Positions 25,217 through 34,444 of a stretch of 64,000 nucleotides of DNA are shown one piece after another. The notes under the pieces were generated by a model. It was not told where the DNA came from, did no database searches, and saw nothing but the letters and a program-made list of their open reading frames with translations. The position numbers and the translations under genes are program-made. How positions within the stretch are numbered: the first letter of the stretch is position 1; every line of letters starts with the position of its first letter. The stretch is taken from positions 290,678-354,677 of the forward strand of contig NZ_LMEP01000024.1 in the NCBI RefSeq assembly GCF_001426405.1. The letters run 5' to 3'. The stretch is from Streptomyces sp. Root1304. GTDB lineage: Bacteria; Actinomycetota; Actinomycetes; Streptomycetales; Streptomycetaceae.

Positions 25217-28200
25217 GTGAGCACCGTCCTCTTCCGCAGGCCCGCCCGCCGGCGCGGTCCCGACATGCCCGAGGGCGAACTCGCGCTCCAGGAACCGCCG
25301 ACGCTGCCGGAAGCGGAACCCAACACCTCGGCGATGTGGACCTATCTGCCGATGGGTCTCACCTCGCTCGCGATGCTCATGATGTTCCTGCGCCCCGGCC
25401 AGGCCACCGCCTTCAGCTACATCGCCATCGGACTCATGCTGTTCTCGTCCGTGGCGATGATCCTCGCCCAGCTGATCCGCACCGCCGGCGAACGCAAGCG
25501 GAAGCTCAAGGGCGAGCGGCGCGACTACCTGCGCTACCTGACACAGATGCGCCGCCGCATCAGGGTCACGGTCGGCGCCCAGCAGAAGGCCCTGTCCTGG
25601 CGCCACCCCGCCCCGGACGCCCTGTGGGCCCTGGTCGGCACCAGCCGGCAGTGGGAACGGCGGCCCTCCGACGAGGACTTCGCCGAGGTACGGGTGGCCG
25701 TCGGCGACCAGAAACTCGCGGTCCGGCTCGCGCCCCTCTCCACCAAGCCGGTCGAGGACCTCGAACCGCTGGCCGCGCACGCCCTGCGCAGCTTCATCCG
25801 CGCGTACGGCACCGTGCCCGACCAGCCGATCGCGCTGTACCTGCGGGCGTGGTCGCGCGTGGTGATCCGCGAGGAGGGGCCGGAACGGAGGCCGGAGGAG
25901 GGGCAGGCGCAGGGGTCGGCTCCGGAGGGACCGGACCGCCCCGAGGGCCCGGCCGACACGGACGGTGAGCGCTCCCGCGCCCTGCTGCGCTCCCTCATCG
26001 CCCAGCTCGTCACCTTCCACGCCCCCGAGGAACTCAACATCGCGCTCTGCGTGAGCGACGAACGCCGAGCCGCCTGGGAATGGCTGAAATGGCTCCCCCA
26101 CGCCCAGCACGGCTACCAGCGCGACGGCGCCGGTCAGGTCCGGCTCGCCGCCGCCGACTTCCAGTCCCTCGAAGAACTCCTCGGCGTCGACTTCACCCAG
26201 CGGCCGCCCTTCGACCCGGAGACCCCGCCGGGCCGCGACGAGCCCTTCACCCTCGTCGTGGTGGACGGCGGCACCGTGCCCGCCGGCCACCGCGTCACCG
26301 GGGCCGGCTACCGCAACACCGTGCTCGTCGACCTCGGCGGGGCGCTCGCCTGGAAGGCCGCCCGCGGCACCCTCCGGCTCCGCCTCGACACCGCCGGCCT
26401 GCACCTCGTCCGTACCGACCGCGAGCGACGCGAACAGGCCACCTTCCTCGGGCGCCCGGACGCGCTCGGCCCGGCCGCCGCCCGCTCCCTGGCCGCCCGC
26501 CTCTCCCCGTACCGGCTCGGCGGCGGCGTCACCGCCTCCGAGCCCTTCGTCACCGACACCGAACTGACCAGCCTCCTCGGCATCCCCGACCTGCGGCGGC
26601 ACGAACCCGCCCGGCTCTGGAAGCACCCCGTCGAGGGCCGCGGCCGGCTGCGGGTGCCCATCGCCGTCGGCGAGGACGGCACCCCCGTCGAGCTCGACAT
26701 CAAGGAGTCCGCGCAGGGCGGCATGGGACCGCACGGCATGCTCATCGGCGCCACCGGCTCCGGCAAGAGCGAGCTGCTGCGCACCCTCGTCCTCGGCCTG
26801 GCGCTCACCCACTCCTCCGAGACGCTCAACCTCGTCCTCGTGGACTTCAAGGGCGGCGCGACCTTCCTCGGCATGGACGAGCTGCCGCACACCTCCGCCG
26901 TCATCACCAACCTCGCCGACGAGGTCGCGCTCGTCGGCCGCATGCAGGACGCCCTGCACGGCGAACTCATCCGCCGCCAGGAGCTGTTGCGCAAGGCCGG
27001 CAACTACGCCTCGGTCCTGGAGTACGAGCGCGCCCGCGCCGCCGGCGTCCCGCTCGCACCGCTGCCCAGCCTGTTCGTCGTCGTCGACGAGTTCAGCGAA
27101 CTGCTGGCCGCGCACCGCGACTTCATGGAACTGTTCGTCATGATCGGCCGGCTCGGCCGCTCGCTCGGCGTCCATCTCCTCCTCGCCTCCCAGCGGCTGG
27201 AGGAGGGCCGGATGAACGCCCTGGAGGGGCACCTCTCGTACCGCATCGGCCTGCGTACCTTCTCGGCCATCGAGAGCCGGGGCGTCCTCGGCGTCCCCGA
27301 CGCCTACCACCTGCCCTCGCAGCCCGGCAGCGGCTATCTGAAGAGCGGCGTCGAGGCCCTGACCCGGTTCCGCGCCGCCTATGTGTCGGGGGCGTACAAG
27401 GCGCCCCGGCGCGGCGCCCGGCGGGAGCAGATCGCCCGCCAGGTGGTCCCGTGGGGCACCGAATGGGTCGTGCCCCACACGCTGCCCGCGGCGCCGGATC
27501 CGGAGCTGGAGCTGGAGGAAGACGGTCCCGACGGGGGGACGGAGGGCGGTTCGGGGACTGGTGCTGGTGCTGGTGCCGGTGCGGGCTCTGGCTCTGTCTC
27601 TGGCGTCGGCTCCGGCGCTGGTTCCGGTTCCGCCGCGGAGGAGAGCCTGCTCGGTCTCGCCCTGGAGCGGCTGCGCGACAGCGGTCCCCCCGCCCACCAG
27701 GTGTGGCTCCCGCCGCTCGACACCGCGCCCAGCCTCGACGCCCTGCTGCCGCCGCTGACCCCGGACCCCGACCTCGGGCTCACCACGGCCGGGTCCGCCG
27801 AGCGCGGACGGCTCCGCGTGCCCGTCGGCCTGGTGGACCGCCCCTTCGAGCAGGTACGGGACCTCCTCACCGTCGACCTCTCCGCCGCCGGCGGTCACGT
27901 CGCCGTCGCGGGCGGCCCGCAGAGCGGCAAGAGCACCCTGCTCCGTACCCTGATCTGCTCCCTCGCCCTCACCCACTCGCCCCGCGAAGTGCAGTTCTAC
28001 TGCCTGGACTTCGGCGGCGGCGCGCTCGGCGCGCTCGCCGGACTGCCGCACGTCGGCGGCGTCGCGGGCCGGCTCGACCGGGAGCGGATCGCCCGTACCT
28101 TCGCCGAGGTCGTCTCGCTGCTCAACCGCCGCGAACTGTTCTTCCAGGAACAGGGCATCGACTCGATGACCACCTACCGGAAGCGGCGGGCGGCCGGCGA

Positions 28201-29383
28201 GTTCGCCGACCAGCCCTTCGGTGACGTCTTCCTCGTGGTGGACGGCTGGTCCACCGTCCGCAGCGACTTCTTCGACGACATGGGCGTCTTCTCCGAGATC
28301 GCCTCCCGGGGCCTCAACTACGGCGTCCACCTGATCATCGCCACGTCCCGCTGGGTGGAGGTCTCCGCCGCCCTCCGCGACCAGATCGGCACCCGCCTCG
28401 AACTCCGCATGGGCGACCCCATGGACTCCGCCGTCGACGTCCGCAAGGCCGCCACCGTCCCCGTCTCCCCCGGCCGGGGCCTGAGCCCCGACAAGATGCA
28501 CTTCCTCGCCGCCCTCCCCCGCATCGACGGGCAGGAACGCGCCGAGGACCTGGCGGAGGCGCTCGCCGACCTCGTCGAAGCCGTCGCCGAGAGCTGGGAC
28601 GCACCGCCCGCCCCCGCCGTGCGCATGCTGCCCACCGAACTGGCCTCCTCCGAACTCCCCGCCTCCGAGCACCCGCTGCGGATCGCGATCGGGCTCGACG
28701 AGGCCGAACTCGCGCCGGTCTGGCACGACTTCTCCCAGAGCCCGCACCTCTACCTCGTCGGCGACACCGAGAGCGGCAAGACCAGCGCGCTCAAGCTCAT
28801 CGCCCAGCAGATCATGGCGACCCACGGCCCGGACGAGGCCAGCTTCCTCGTCGCCGACTACCGCCGCGAACTCATCGAGGCCATCCCGGAGGAGTACCGG
28901 CTCGGGCACGCCGTCTCCGCCGACCCGCTCCGCGAGTACGTCGACGGCGCCGCGCGCGCCATGGCCGCCCGGCTGCCCGGGGAGGACATCTCCCCGGCCC
29001 GGATGCGCCGCGCCGACTGGTGGAACGGGCCCCGGCTCTTCGTCCTCGTCGACGACTACGAGATGGTCGGCTCGCCCTTCGACGGCCCCTTCGAACCGCT
29101 GGTCCCGCACCTGCCCCTCGGCTACGAGATCGGCCTGCACATGATCGTCGCCCGGGCCTCCACGGGCGCGGGCCGGGCCGACCCCCTCGTCCGCAAGATG
29201 GGCGAGGTCAACTCCTCGGCACTGCTGCTGTCCTGCCCGCCGTCGGAGGGCTACCTCCTCGACAACGTCAAGCCCCGCATCCTGCCCCCGGGCCGCGCCC
29301 AGAGCGTCGTCCGCCGCAAGACCCGCCTGGTCCACCTGGCCCTGCCGGAACCGGTTCCGGAGGAGGGAGAGGGGGAGGAGTAG
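25217..29383 (+). CDS. eccC: T7SS motor ATPase EccC with three FtsK/SpoIIIE domains
   Basis: The 1,388-residue protein has two N-terminal membrane helices (about 40-90), a DUF/stalk region and three FtsK/SpoIIIE-type ATPase domains, so the EccCa and EccCb halves are fused. Walker A motifs lie near residues 511 (GATGSGKSE), 898 (GGPQSGKST) and 1,182 (GDTESGKTS). Walker B segments are VVVDEF (about 621), VVDGW (about 1,004) and VLVDDY (about 1,274); only the first has the Asp-Glu pair expected for hydrolysis. A Gly/Ala/Ser linker (about 776-812) separates domains 1 and 2. The GTG start is preceded by GAGGAGA at an 8-base spacing. It powers export of WXG100 substrates. Confidence 0.95.
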   Translation: MSTVLFRRPARRRGPDMPEGELALQEPPTLPEAEPNTSAMWTYLPMGLTSLAMLMMFLRPGQATAFSYIAIGLMLFSSVAMILAQLIRTAGERKRKLKGERRDYLRYLTQMRRRIRVTVGAQQKALSWRHPAPDALWALVGTSRQWERRPSDEDFAEVRVAVGDQKLAVRLAPLSTKPVEDLEPLAAHALRSFIRAYGTVPDQPIALYLRAWSRVVIREEGPERRPEEGQAQGSAPEGPDRPEGPADTDGERSRALLRSLIAQLVTFHAPEELNIALCVSDERRAAWEWLKWLPHAQHGYQRDGAGQVRLAAADFQSLEELLGVDFTQRPPFDPETPPGRDEPFTLVVVDGGTVPAGHRVTGAGYRNTVLVDLGGALAWKAARGTLRLRLDTAGLHLVRTDRERREQATFLGRPDALGPAAARSLAARLSPYRLGGGVTASEPFVTDTELTSLLGIPDLRRHEPARLWKHPVEGRGRLRVPIAVGEDGTPVELDIKESAQGGMGPHGMLIGATGSGKSELLRTLVLGLALTHSSETLNLVLVDFKGGATFLGMDELPHTSAVITNLADEVALVGRMQDALHGELIRRQELLRKAGNYASVLEYERARAAGVPLAPLPSLFVVVDEFSELLAAHRDFMELFVMIGRLGRSLGVHLLLASQRLEEGRMNALEGHLSYRIGLRTFSAIESRGVLGVPDAYHLPSQPGSGYLKSGVEALTRFRAAYVSGAYKAPRRGARREQIARQVVPWGTEWVVPHTLPAAPDPELELEEDGPDGGTEGGSGTGAGAGAGAGSGSVSGVGSGAGSGSAAEESLLGLALERLRDSGPPAHQVWLPPLDTAPSLDALLPPLTPDPDLGLTTAGSAERGRLRVPVGLVDRPFEQVRDLLTVDLSAAGGHVAVAGGPQSGKSTLLRTLICSLALTHSPREVQFYCLDFGGGALGALAGLPHVGGVAGRLDRERIARTFAEVVSLLNRRELFFQEQGIDSMTTYRKRRAAGEFADQPFGDVFLVVDGWSTVRSDFFDDMGVFSEIASRGLNYGVHLIIATSRWVEVSAALRDQIGTRLELRMGDPMDSAVDVRKAATVPVSPGRGLSPDKMHFLAALPRIDGQERAEDLAEALADLVEAVAESWDAPPAPAVRMLPTELASSELPASEHPLRIAIGLDEAELAPVWHDFSQSPHLYLVGDTESGKTSALKLIAQQIMATHGPDEASFLVADYRRELIEAIPEEYRLGHAVSADPLREYVDGAARAMAARLPGEDISPARMRRADWWNGPRLFVLVDDYEMVGSPFDGPFEPLVPHLPLGYEIGLHMIVARASTGAGRADPLVRKMGEVNSSALLLSCPPSEGYLLDNVKPRILPPGRAQSVVRRKTRLVHLALPEPVPEEGEGEE

Positions 29384-29560
29384 GGGCGGACGTGGGGCGG
29401 ACCTGGGGCCGCGCGCGCCGCCGACGGCCGGGCGCCCGGGGTTCGGGCGGCCGAGCGGCCGGTCCGCGGTCCCACGCGGTGGGTCCGCCGGTCTCACTCA
29501 GCCGCCGGTCTCACGCCGCCGGCTTCCGGTCCCACAGGGCCGCCCGCCGGTCTCACCCAA

Positions 29561-29610
29561 CCGCCACCCCGTCTCACTCGGCCGGCCGCCACCCCGTCTC
29601 ACTCGGCCGG
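29561..29610. repeat. 25-bp perfect direct duplication at the 3' end of the mycosin gene
   Basis: Two identical 25-base units (29561-29585 and 29586-29610) abut, preceded by several diverged GCCGGTCTCAC-type copies from about 29490. The second unit contains the stop codon of the mycosin-like gene. The gap 29384-29598 between eccC and this gene holds only these repeats. Confidence 0.85.
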
Positions 29611-30819
29611 GCGCCCCTCGGCGTCCAGGCGGCCCGGTTGCCAGCGGCGTGCGCGGCCCTTGGGCAGGACGACCGCGAGGAAGGCCACGAGCAGGATCGT
29701 TCCCGCCGCCACCCCCGCCACCAGATACGCCGTGGAACGGGCGCCCGCCGTCTCCGCCGGCTCCGGCAGCCGGACCGGGTCAGGCCGCCCCGCAGCTCCC
29801 GCCGCCCCGTCCGTCCGCACCGGGCGCGCCCCGGTGGAGACCCCCGAGACGGCCCCGTACGGGTCGAGCGCGGGCAGGTCGCCCGGATAGGCGCCCTTGA
29901 GCAGCCGTACGCGCACCTCGGCGGCGTTCAACTCGGGGTGGTACGCCCTGACCAGCGCCGCCGTGCCCGCCGTGACCGCGGCCGCCAGCGACGACCCCGA
30001 GGCCGTCCACTTGCCGTCGCCCACCGGCCCCGGGCCCATCAGGGCGCCGCCGGGCGCGGACAGGTCGGCGTGCCGGAACGGCGGCGCGGTCGCCGGGCGG
30101 GTGCCCTGCGGCCCGGTGTCGAGCACCGCGAGCGCCTCCGCCGGGGCCACCGGCGCGGGCGGCGGCGCGGACGAGGTGCCCCGCGGGACGCTGTCCGCCG
30201 CCGCGGGAACGACCACCAGCGCGTCCCGCGCGCGTGCCGCGGCCATCGCCTCGCGCACCCGCCGGTCGGAGCCGTCCAGGGGCGCCGTCACCGTGATGAC
30301 GTCCGCCCCCGCATCAGCCGCCTCCCGAATGCCGGCGGCCAGCCGGGCGGGATCGGGTTCACCGCGCTCACCGGTACCCCGTACGGCCAGGACACGGGCC
30401 TCCGGGGCCACCCCGGAGAAACCCTGACCGGGCAGCGCCGCCCCGGCCGCCAGCCCGGCCTGGAACGTCCCCCGGCCCACACAGTCCTTCCCGGCCGCGC
30501 CCAGCGCCCGGACCCGGCCGCGCAGGACGGCCGCGTCGTCGCTGACGCCCGTGCCGACGACCGCCACCGTCACGCCGCGCCCCCGGGAGAGACGCCAGAC
30601 CTGGTCGAGGCCCAGCAGGTCACGCGTCCAGGGGGCGGCGGCCGTCACCGTGCCCCGTACCGTCGTACAGGCCTGGTCCGGGGCGAGCCGCTCGGGCACG
30701 CCGGGGAGCGCGGTGCCACCACCGTCACCGCCGGCCGCGGCCGCGAGGGGCACCGGCCCGGCGGCGAGGAGGGCGGTGCACAGGAGCAGGCCGGTGCGCA
30801 GACTCGTACGGCGACGCAT
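29599..30819 (-). CDS. Mycosin (MycP)-like S8 protein lacking catalytic Asp and His: probable pseudoprotease
   Basis: This 406-residue protein has the MycP layout: a signal peptide (MRRRTSLRTGLLLCTALL...), a subtilase domain and a C-terminal membrane anchor (about 365-395) followed by basic residues. The start at ATG 30819 is chosen because it opens directly with the signal peptide. The catalytic sites are altered. The Asp motif reads VAVVGTGV (Gly89 for Asp), the His motif reads GRGTFQAG (Arg116 for His), and the oxyanion Asn motif reads VVVPAAAD. Only the Ser motif is near normal (SGSSLAAAV, Ser277). Mycosins also stabilise the T7SS membrane complex independently of proteolysis, so a structural role is plausible. 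The frame is intact, so this is not a decayed gene. Confidence 0.85.
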   Translation of the reverse strand: MRRRTSLRTGLLLCTALLAAGPVPLAAAAGGDGGGTALPGVPERLAPDQACTTVRGTVTAAAPWTRDLLGLDQVWRLSRGRGVTVAVVGTGVSDDAAVLRGRVRALGAAGKDCVGRGTFQAGLAAGAALPGQGFSGVAPEARVLAVRGTGERGEPDPARLAAGIREAADAGADVITVTAPLDGSDRRVREAMAAARARDALVVVPAAADSVPRGTSSAPPPAPVAPAEALAVLDTGPQGTRPATAPPFRHADLSAPGGALMGPGPVGDGKWTASGSSLAAAVTAGTAALVRAYHPELNAAEVRVRLLKGAYPGDLPALDPYGAVSGVSTGARPVRTDGAAGAAGRPDPVRLPEPAETAGARSTAYLVAGVAAGTILLVAFLAVVLPKGRARRWQPGRLDAEGRPAE

Positions 30820-30902
30820 GGACGTCCTCGGTCCTCGGTTCGGGCCACCCTCAAGGGGCGGGACTGCGGTCACTGGATGCCCCGGGGCGGGGCCACCCCG
30901 GC

Positions 30903-33900
30903 TCAGGGTTCCCTGAGGTCCTGCGGCAGCAGCAGGCGCAGGTCGTCCAGGCTCGGGGCCGCGACCGAGCTGAGCCGGCGGGCCTGCCGGGTCATCATCG
31001 CCTCCAGGGTCTGGCGCGCCAGACGGGCGTTGCCGAAGGTGCGGCCGCGCGGGATCGCCTCGAAGTGCTCCCGCAGCTCGGACGCCGTACCGGGAGCGCA
31101 CTCGTACCCGTTGTCCACGGCGTGTCTGCGCACGATCGTGACCAGTTCGTCCGAGGAGTAGTTCGGGAACTCCACGTGCCGGGTGAAGCGGGAGGCCAGA
31201 CCGGGATTGGAGTTGAGGAAACGGTCCATCTCCTCCGTGTAGCCCGCGACGATCACCACCACCTCGTCGCGGTGGTCCTCCATCAGCTTCAGGAGCGTGT
31301 CCACCGCCTCCTGCCCGAAGTCGGAGGAGCCGCCCGCGCCGCCCGGCGTCAGCGTGTACGCCTCGTCGACGAACAGCACCCCGCCCAGCGCCCGCTGGAA
31401 CACCTCCTTCGTCAGCTGCGCCGTGTGCCCCACGTACCGCCCGACGAGATCCGCCCTGGCCACCTCGACGAGCTGGCCGCGCGGCAGCACCCCCAGGGAC
31501 GCGAGGAGTTCGCCGTACAGCCGCGCCACCGTGGTCTTGCCTGTGCCGGGCGGACCGGCGAACACCAGGTGGTTGCTGATGCGCGGCGCGGGAAGACCCG
31601 CCGCGGCCCGGCGGCGGGCCGTCGCGAGCAGGTTGACGAGGTCGCTCACCTCGCGCTTGACCGCCGTCAGACCGGTCAGCGCGTCCAACCGCAGCAGCGG
31701 GTCCTGGTCGTCGTCGGACGCCGCCGCGGCCGGCGGGAGACCCACGTCGTCGGCGGTCAGCAGTGTCAGATCACGCTCGTCGACGTCCCCGCGCGCGGCC
31801 AGCCGGGACGCCTGCCGGTCCACCATCTCCTCGAACACCTTCCGCGCGGTGCGGCCGTTGCCGAACCCGGCGTCGCGCGGCATCCGCTCGAAATGGGTGT
31901 GCAGCGCCGAACGGGCCTCCCCGTCCAGCTCGTAGCGGTGCGCCGAACACATCCGCTCCACGATGGTGACCAGCTCCCCCGACGTGTAGTCGGAGAACTC
32001 CACACTGCGGGTGAAACGCGAGGCCAGACCGGGGTTGGAGGCCAGGAAGTCCGTCATCTCCTTCGGATATCCGGCCGCCACCACCACGACGTCCTCGCGG
32101 TGGTCCTCCATCAGCTTCACCAGCGTGTCGATGGCCTCACGGCCGAAGTCCGCACCCGAACCAGCCGAGTCGGACAACAGCGTGTACGCCTCGTCGACGA
32201 AAAGCACCCCGCCGAGCGCCTTCTTGAACGTCTCCGTCGTCTTGATCGCCGTGCCGCCGACGATCTGCGCGACCAGATCCGCCCGCGACACCTCCACCAG
32301 ATGCCCCGAACGCAGCACCCCGAGCGAGGCGAGGATCGACCCGTACAGCCGGGCCACCGTCGTCTTGCCGGTACCGGGCGGGCCCGCGAACACCAGATGC
32401 CGGCTCATCGGCGGCGCCGGCATCCCCAGACCGGCCCTGCGCTGCGCCATCCGGTTCAGGTTGATCAGCGTCAGGACCTGCTCCTTGACGTCGTCGAGGC
32501 CGATCAGCGACTGCAGTTCGGCGACCGCGCCGCCCTCACCGTCCTCGCCGCCGCCCGCCACGACCGCCCCGCCCGGAAGCCGCCCGTCGCCCGCCGCCTC
32601 CGCGTCGGCGACACTGCCCCAGGCGTCCGGCGCACCGTTGTCGACGCTCGTCAGCTGCTCCACCGCGAGCCGGTCCCCGGCCACCGACTGCCGCAGCCCG
32701 CTGCCCTTGTTGTCCCGTACGACACAGCCGATCACCGACACCGGATCGGGGCCCTCCACCCGTATCCCGTCGGCACCCGAACCGGTCACCTCGCAGGAGT
32801 TGAGCGAGGCCCTCGCGCCCGCCGCGACCAGCACCCCGTACTCGCCCGAGTCCCACACCCGCGACCGGGCCGCCGTCAGGTCACCCTGCTCCTCGACCCG
32901 CAACCCCACGGCCGGGCACTCGCTCACCTCGGTGTCGCGCAGGGTCACCGCGCCGAGCGCGCCCACCACCACACCGGAGCCCTTCGCGGCCCGCACCTTG
33001 CCCTGGCCGACGTACAGGTTCGCGTGCCCCGACACGTGCAGACCCGCGCCCTCGCACTCCTCGACCCGGCACTCCTCGAGACGGCCGCGGCCGTCCGCGA
33101 CGACCTCCACCCCGTGCCCCGCCGCACGCGTCACCGTGACGCGGCGCAGCAGCGGGTTGGCGCTCGCCCGGACCAGCACGCCGCTGCCGCCGCTGCCGCT
33201 CACCTCCAGGCGGTCGATCTCCGCGACGGAGTTCTCCTCGAGGAGCACCCCGATCCGCTCCGGATCGCGGACGGTGGTCCCGGTGAGCACCGGGGACGAG
33301 AAGTCGGTGACGCGGATCGCCGCGTCCCGGGCGGAGCCGAACACGCACTCCTCGAACAGGCCGCGGCTCCGCTCCGTCACCAGCAGCCCGTGCCCCGCGG
33401 TCCGGTCCGTACGGCAGCGGCGCAGGGTGGGCGCGGCACCGGAACCGACGACGAAGCCGTGCCCGGTGGTGTTCCGCACGGTCACGTCTTCCAGGAGGGT
33501 CGTGCCCGTGGTGTTCACGAACACGCCCACCACCGAGTCCGCCACCGTCGACCGCGTCACGGTGACGCTGCTCTCCTCCTCGGCGGCGACCCCCGGCTTG
33601 TCGGAGGCCGAGATCTCGCACTCCTCCACGCGCACGTCCGCGCGCCCGTTGGCCAGGACGCCGTTGCCGCGCGCGTCCCGGAGCCGGCCCGACCGCACCG
33701 ACACCCGGCCCTGCTCGCCGGCGACGACGGCGGAGGTGCCGAGGTGCTCGACGACGCACTCCTCGAGGAGGCTCTCGGTCGCCGAAGTGGTCACCACACC
33801 GGCGCCCTTGGGGTTCTCGACCCGGCACTGCCGCACCGCGAGCGAACCGGACCCCCGCGCGAACAGCGCGGCCCACGAAGCCCCGTACACGTCGCACCGG

Positions 33901-34211
33901 TCGAGCAGGAGCTGCCCGCGCGGTACGTCCACGACCGGGAGTTCGTCGTCGTGGCCGCGCAGCACCAGGGAGTTCACCATGGCGGAGTCGCAGGCCAGGG
34001 TCAGCGCCGAGCCGCGCCGGGGCGCCAGCTCCACGGTGCCCCGGCCCTCCGTCGTGGTCAGCGTCAGGGAGGTCGCGAGGGTCAGGCTCTCCTCGTAACG
34101 CCCGGGAGCGACGCTGATGACGGCTCCGGTACGGGCCACCCGGAGGGCCTCGGCGATGGTGCGGCAGTCGCCCGTCCCGTCCTGGGCGACGGTGAGCAGC
34201 TGGCGTGACAC
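30903..34211 (-). CDS. EccA-like tandem AAA+ ATPase fused to an N-terminal parallel beta-helix
   Basis: Residues 1-530 form about twenty right-handed beta-helix turns (repeats like GHGVEVVADGRGRLEECRVE). Two CbxX/CfxQ-type AAA+ domains follow at about 565-830 and 840-1,100. Both are intact: Walker A GPPGTGKTT with Lys616 and Lys892, Walker B VLFVDEAYTL, and ASRF arginine-finger-like motifs. This AAA+ subfamily includes EccA of T7SS loci, thought to act on substrates or chaperones in the cytoplasm; EccA usually carries TPR-like repeats rather than a beta-helix. The GTG start at 34211 is well supported by GGAGG seven bases upstream. No signal peptide is present, so the beta-helix is probably a cytoplasmic binding surface. 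Confidence 0.88.
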   Translation of the reverse strand: MSRQLLTVAQDGTGDCRTIAEALRVARTGAVISVAPGRYEESLTLATSLTLTTTEGRGTVELAPRRGSALTLACDSAMVNSLVLRGHDDELPVVDVPRGQLLLDRCDVYGASWAALFARGSGSLAVRQCRVENPKGAGVVTTSATESLLEECVVEHLGTSAVVAGEQGRVSVRSGRLRDARGNGVLANGRADVRVEECEISASDKPGVAAEEESSVTVTRSTVADSVVGVFVNTTGTTLLEDVTVRNTTGHGFVVGSGAAPTLRRCRTDRTAGHGLLVTERSRGLFEECVFGSARDAAIRVTDFSSPVLTGTTVRDPERIGVLLEENSVAEIDRLEVSGSGGSGVLVRASANPLLRRVTVTRAAGHGVEVVADGRGRLEECRVEECEGAGLHVSGHANLYVGQGKVRAAKGSGVVVGALGAVTLRDTEVSECPAVGLRVEEQGDLTAARSRVWDSGEYGVLVAAGARASLNSCEVTGSGADGIRVEGPDPVSVIGCVVRDNKGSGLRQSVAGDRLAVEQLTSVDNGAPDAWGSVADAEAAGDGRLPGGAVVAGGGEDGEGGAVAELQSLIGLDDVKEQVLTLINLNRMAQRRAGLGMPAPPMSRHLVFAGPPGTGKTTVARLYGSILASLGVLRSGHLVEVSRADLVAQIVGGTAIKTTETFKKALGGVLFVDEAYTLLSDSAGSGADFGREAIDTLVKLMEDHREDVVVVAAGYPKEMTDFLASNPGLASRFTRSVEFSDYTSGELVTIVERMCSAHRYELDGEARSALHTHFERMPRDAGFGNGRTARKVFEEMVDRQASRLAARGDVDERDLTLLTADDVGLPPAAAASDDDQDPLLRLDALTGLTAVKREVSDLVNLLATARRRAAAGLPAPRISNHLVFAGPPGTGKTTVARLYGELLASLGVLPRGQLVEVARADLVGRYVGHTAQLTKEVFQRALGGVLFVDEAYTLTPGGAGGSSDFGQEAVDTLLKLMEDHRDEVVVIVAGYTEEMDRFLNSNPGLASRFTRHVEFPNYSSDELVTIVRRHAVDNGYECAPGTASELREHFEAIPRGRTFGNARLARQTLEAMMTRQARRLSSVAAPSLDDLRLLLPQDLREP

Positions 34212-34243
34212 GTTCTGACCTCCAGGGCGCCCCGATGTCGTTC

Positions 34244-34279
34244 CGCCGTGCAGCGTCCGTTCGCCGTGCAGCGTCCGCT
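34244..34279. repeat. 18-bp near-perfect tandem repeat upstream of the EccA-like gene
   Basis: Two 18-base units CGCCGTGCAGCGTCCGTT/CT (34244-34261 and 34262-34279) differ at one base. They lie 33-68 bases before the GTG start, in the promoter-proximal part of the divergent gap 34212-34444. Confidence 0.7.
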
Positions 34280-34444
34280 CGCTCCGGGACGTGTGGAACT
34301 GATGTGCCCATCATGCCTGTCGGGACGGACGGCCCGCCAGCGCCTTCGGTCGCCCGGGGGTGCCTCTCTCCTGCGACTTTTGTCGCCGCCGGGCGCGACG
34401 AAAGGGGGAAGCCGGGCGGTGGGGTGGATGCCTAGGGTGCGAGC

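Noticed and set aside
24968..29497. A 1,509-codon open frame on the minus strand, opposite eccC
   Set aside because: It is the antisense of eccC, whose three Walker A motifs and GAGGAGA-supported start are clear. The antisense product shows no domain.
29599..30819. Pseudo-mycosin considered as a decayed pseudogene
   Set aside because: The frame, signal peptide, subtilase core and C-terminal anchor are intact; only catalytic residues are changed.
31065..34208. Large plus-strand frame opposite the EccA-like gene
   Set aside because: Antisense of a gene with two intact AAA+ domains and a good GGAGG start; the product is low-complexity His/Arg/Pro.
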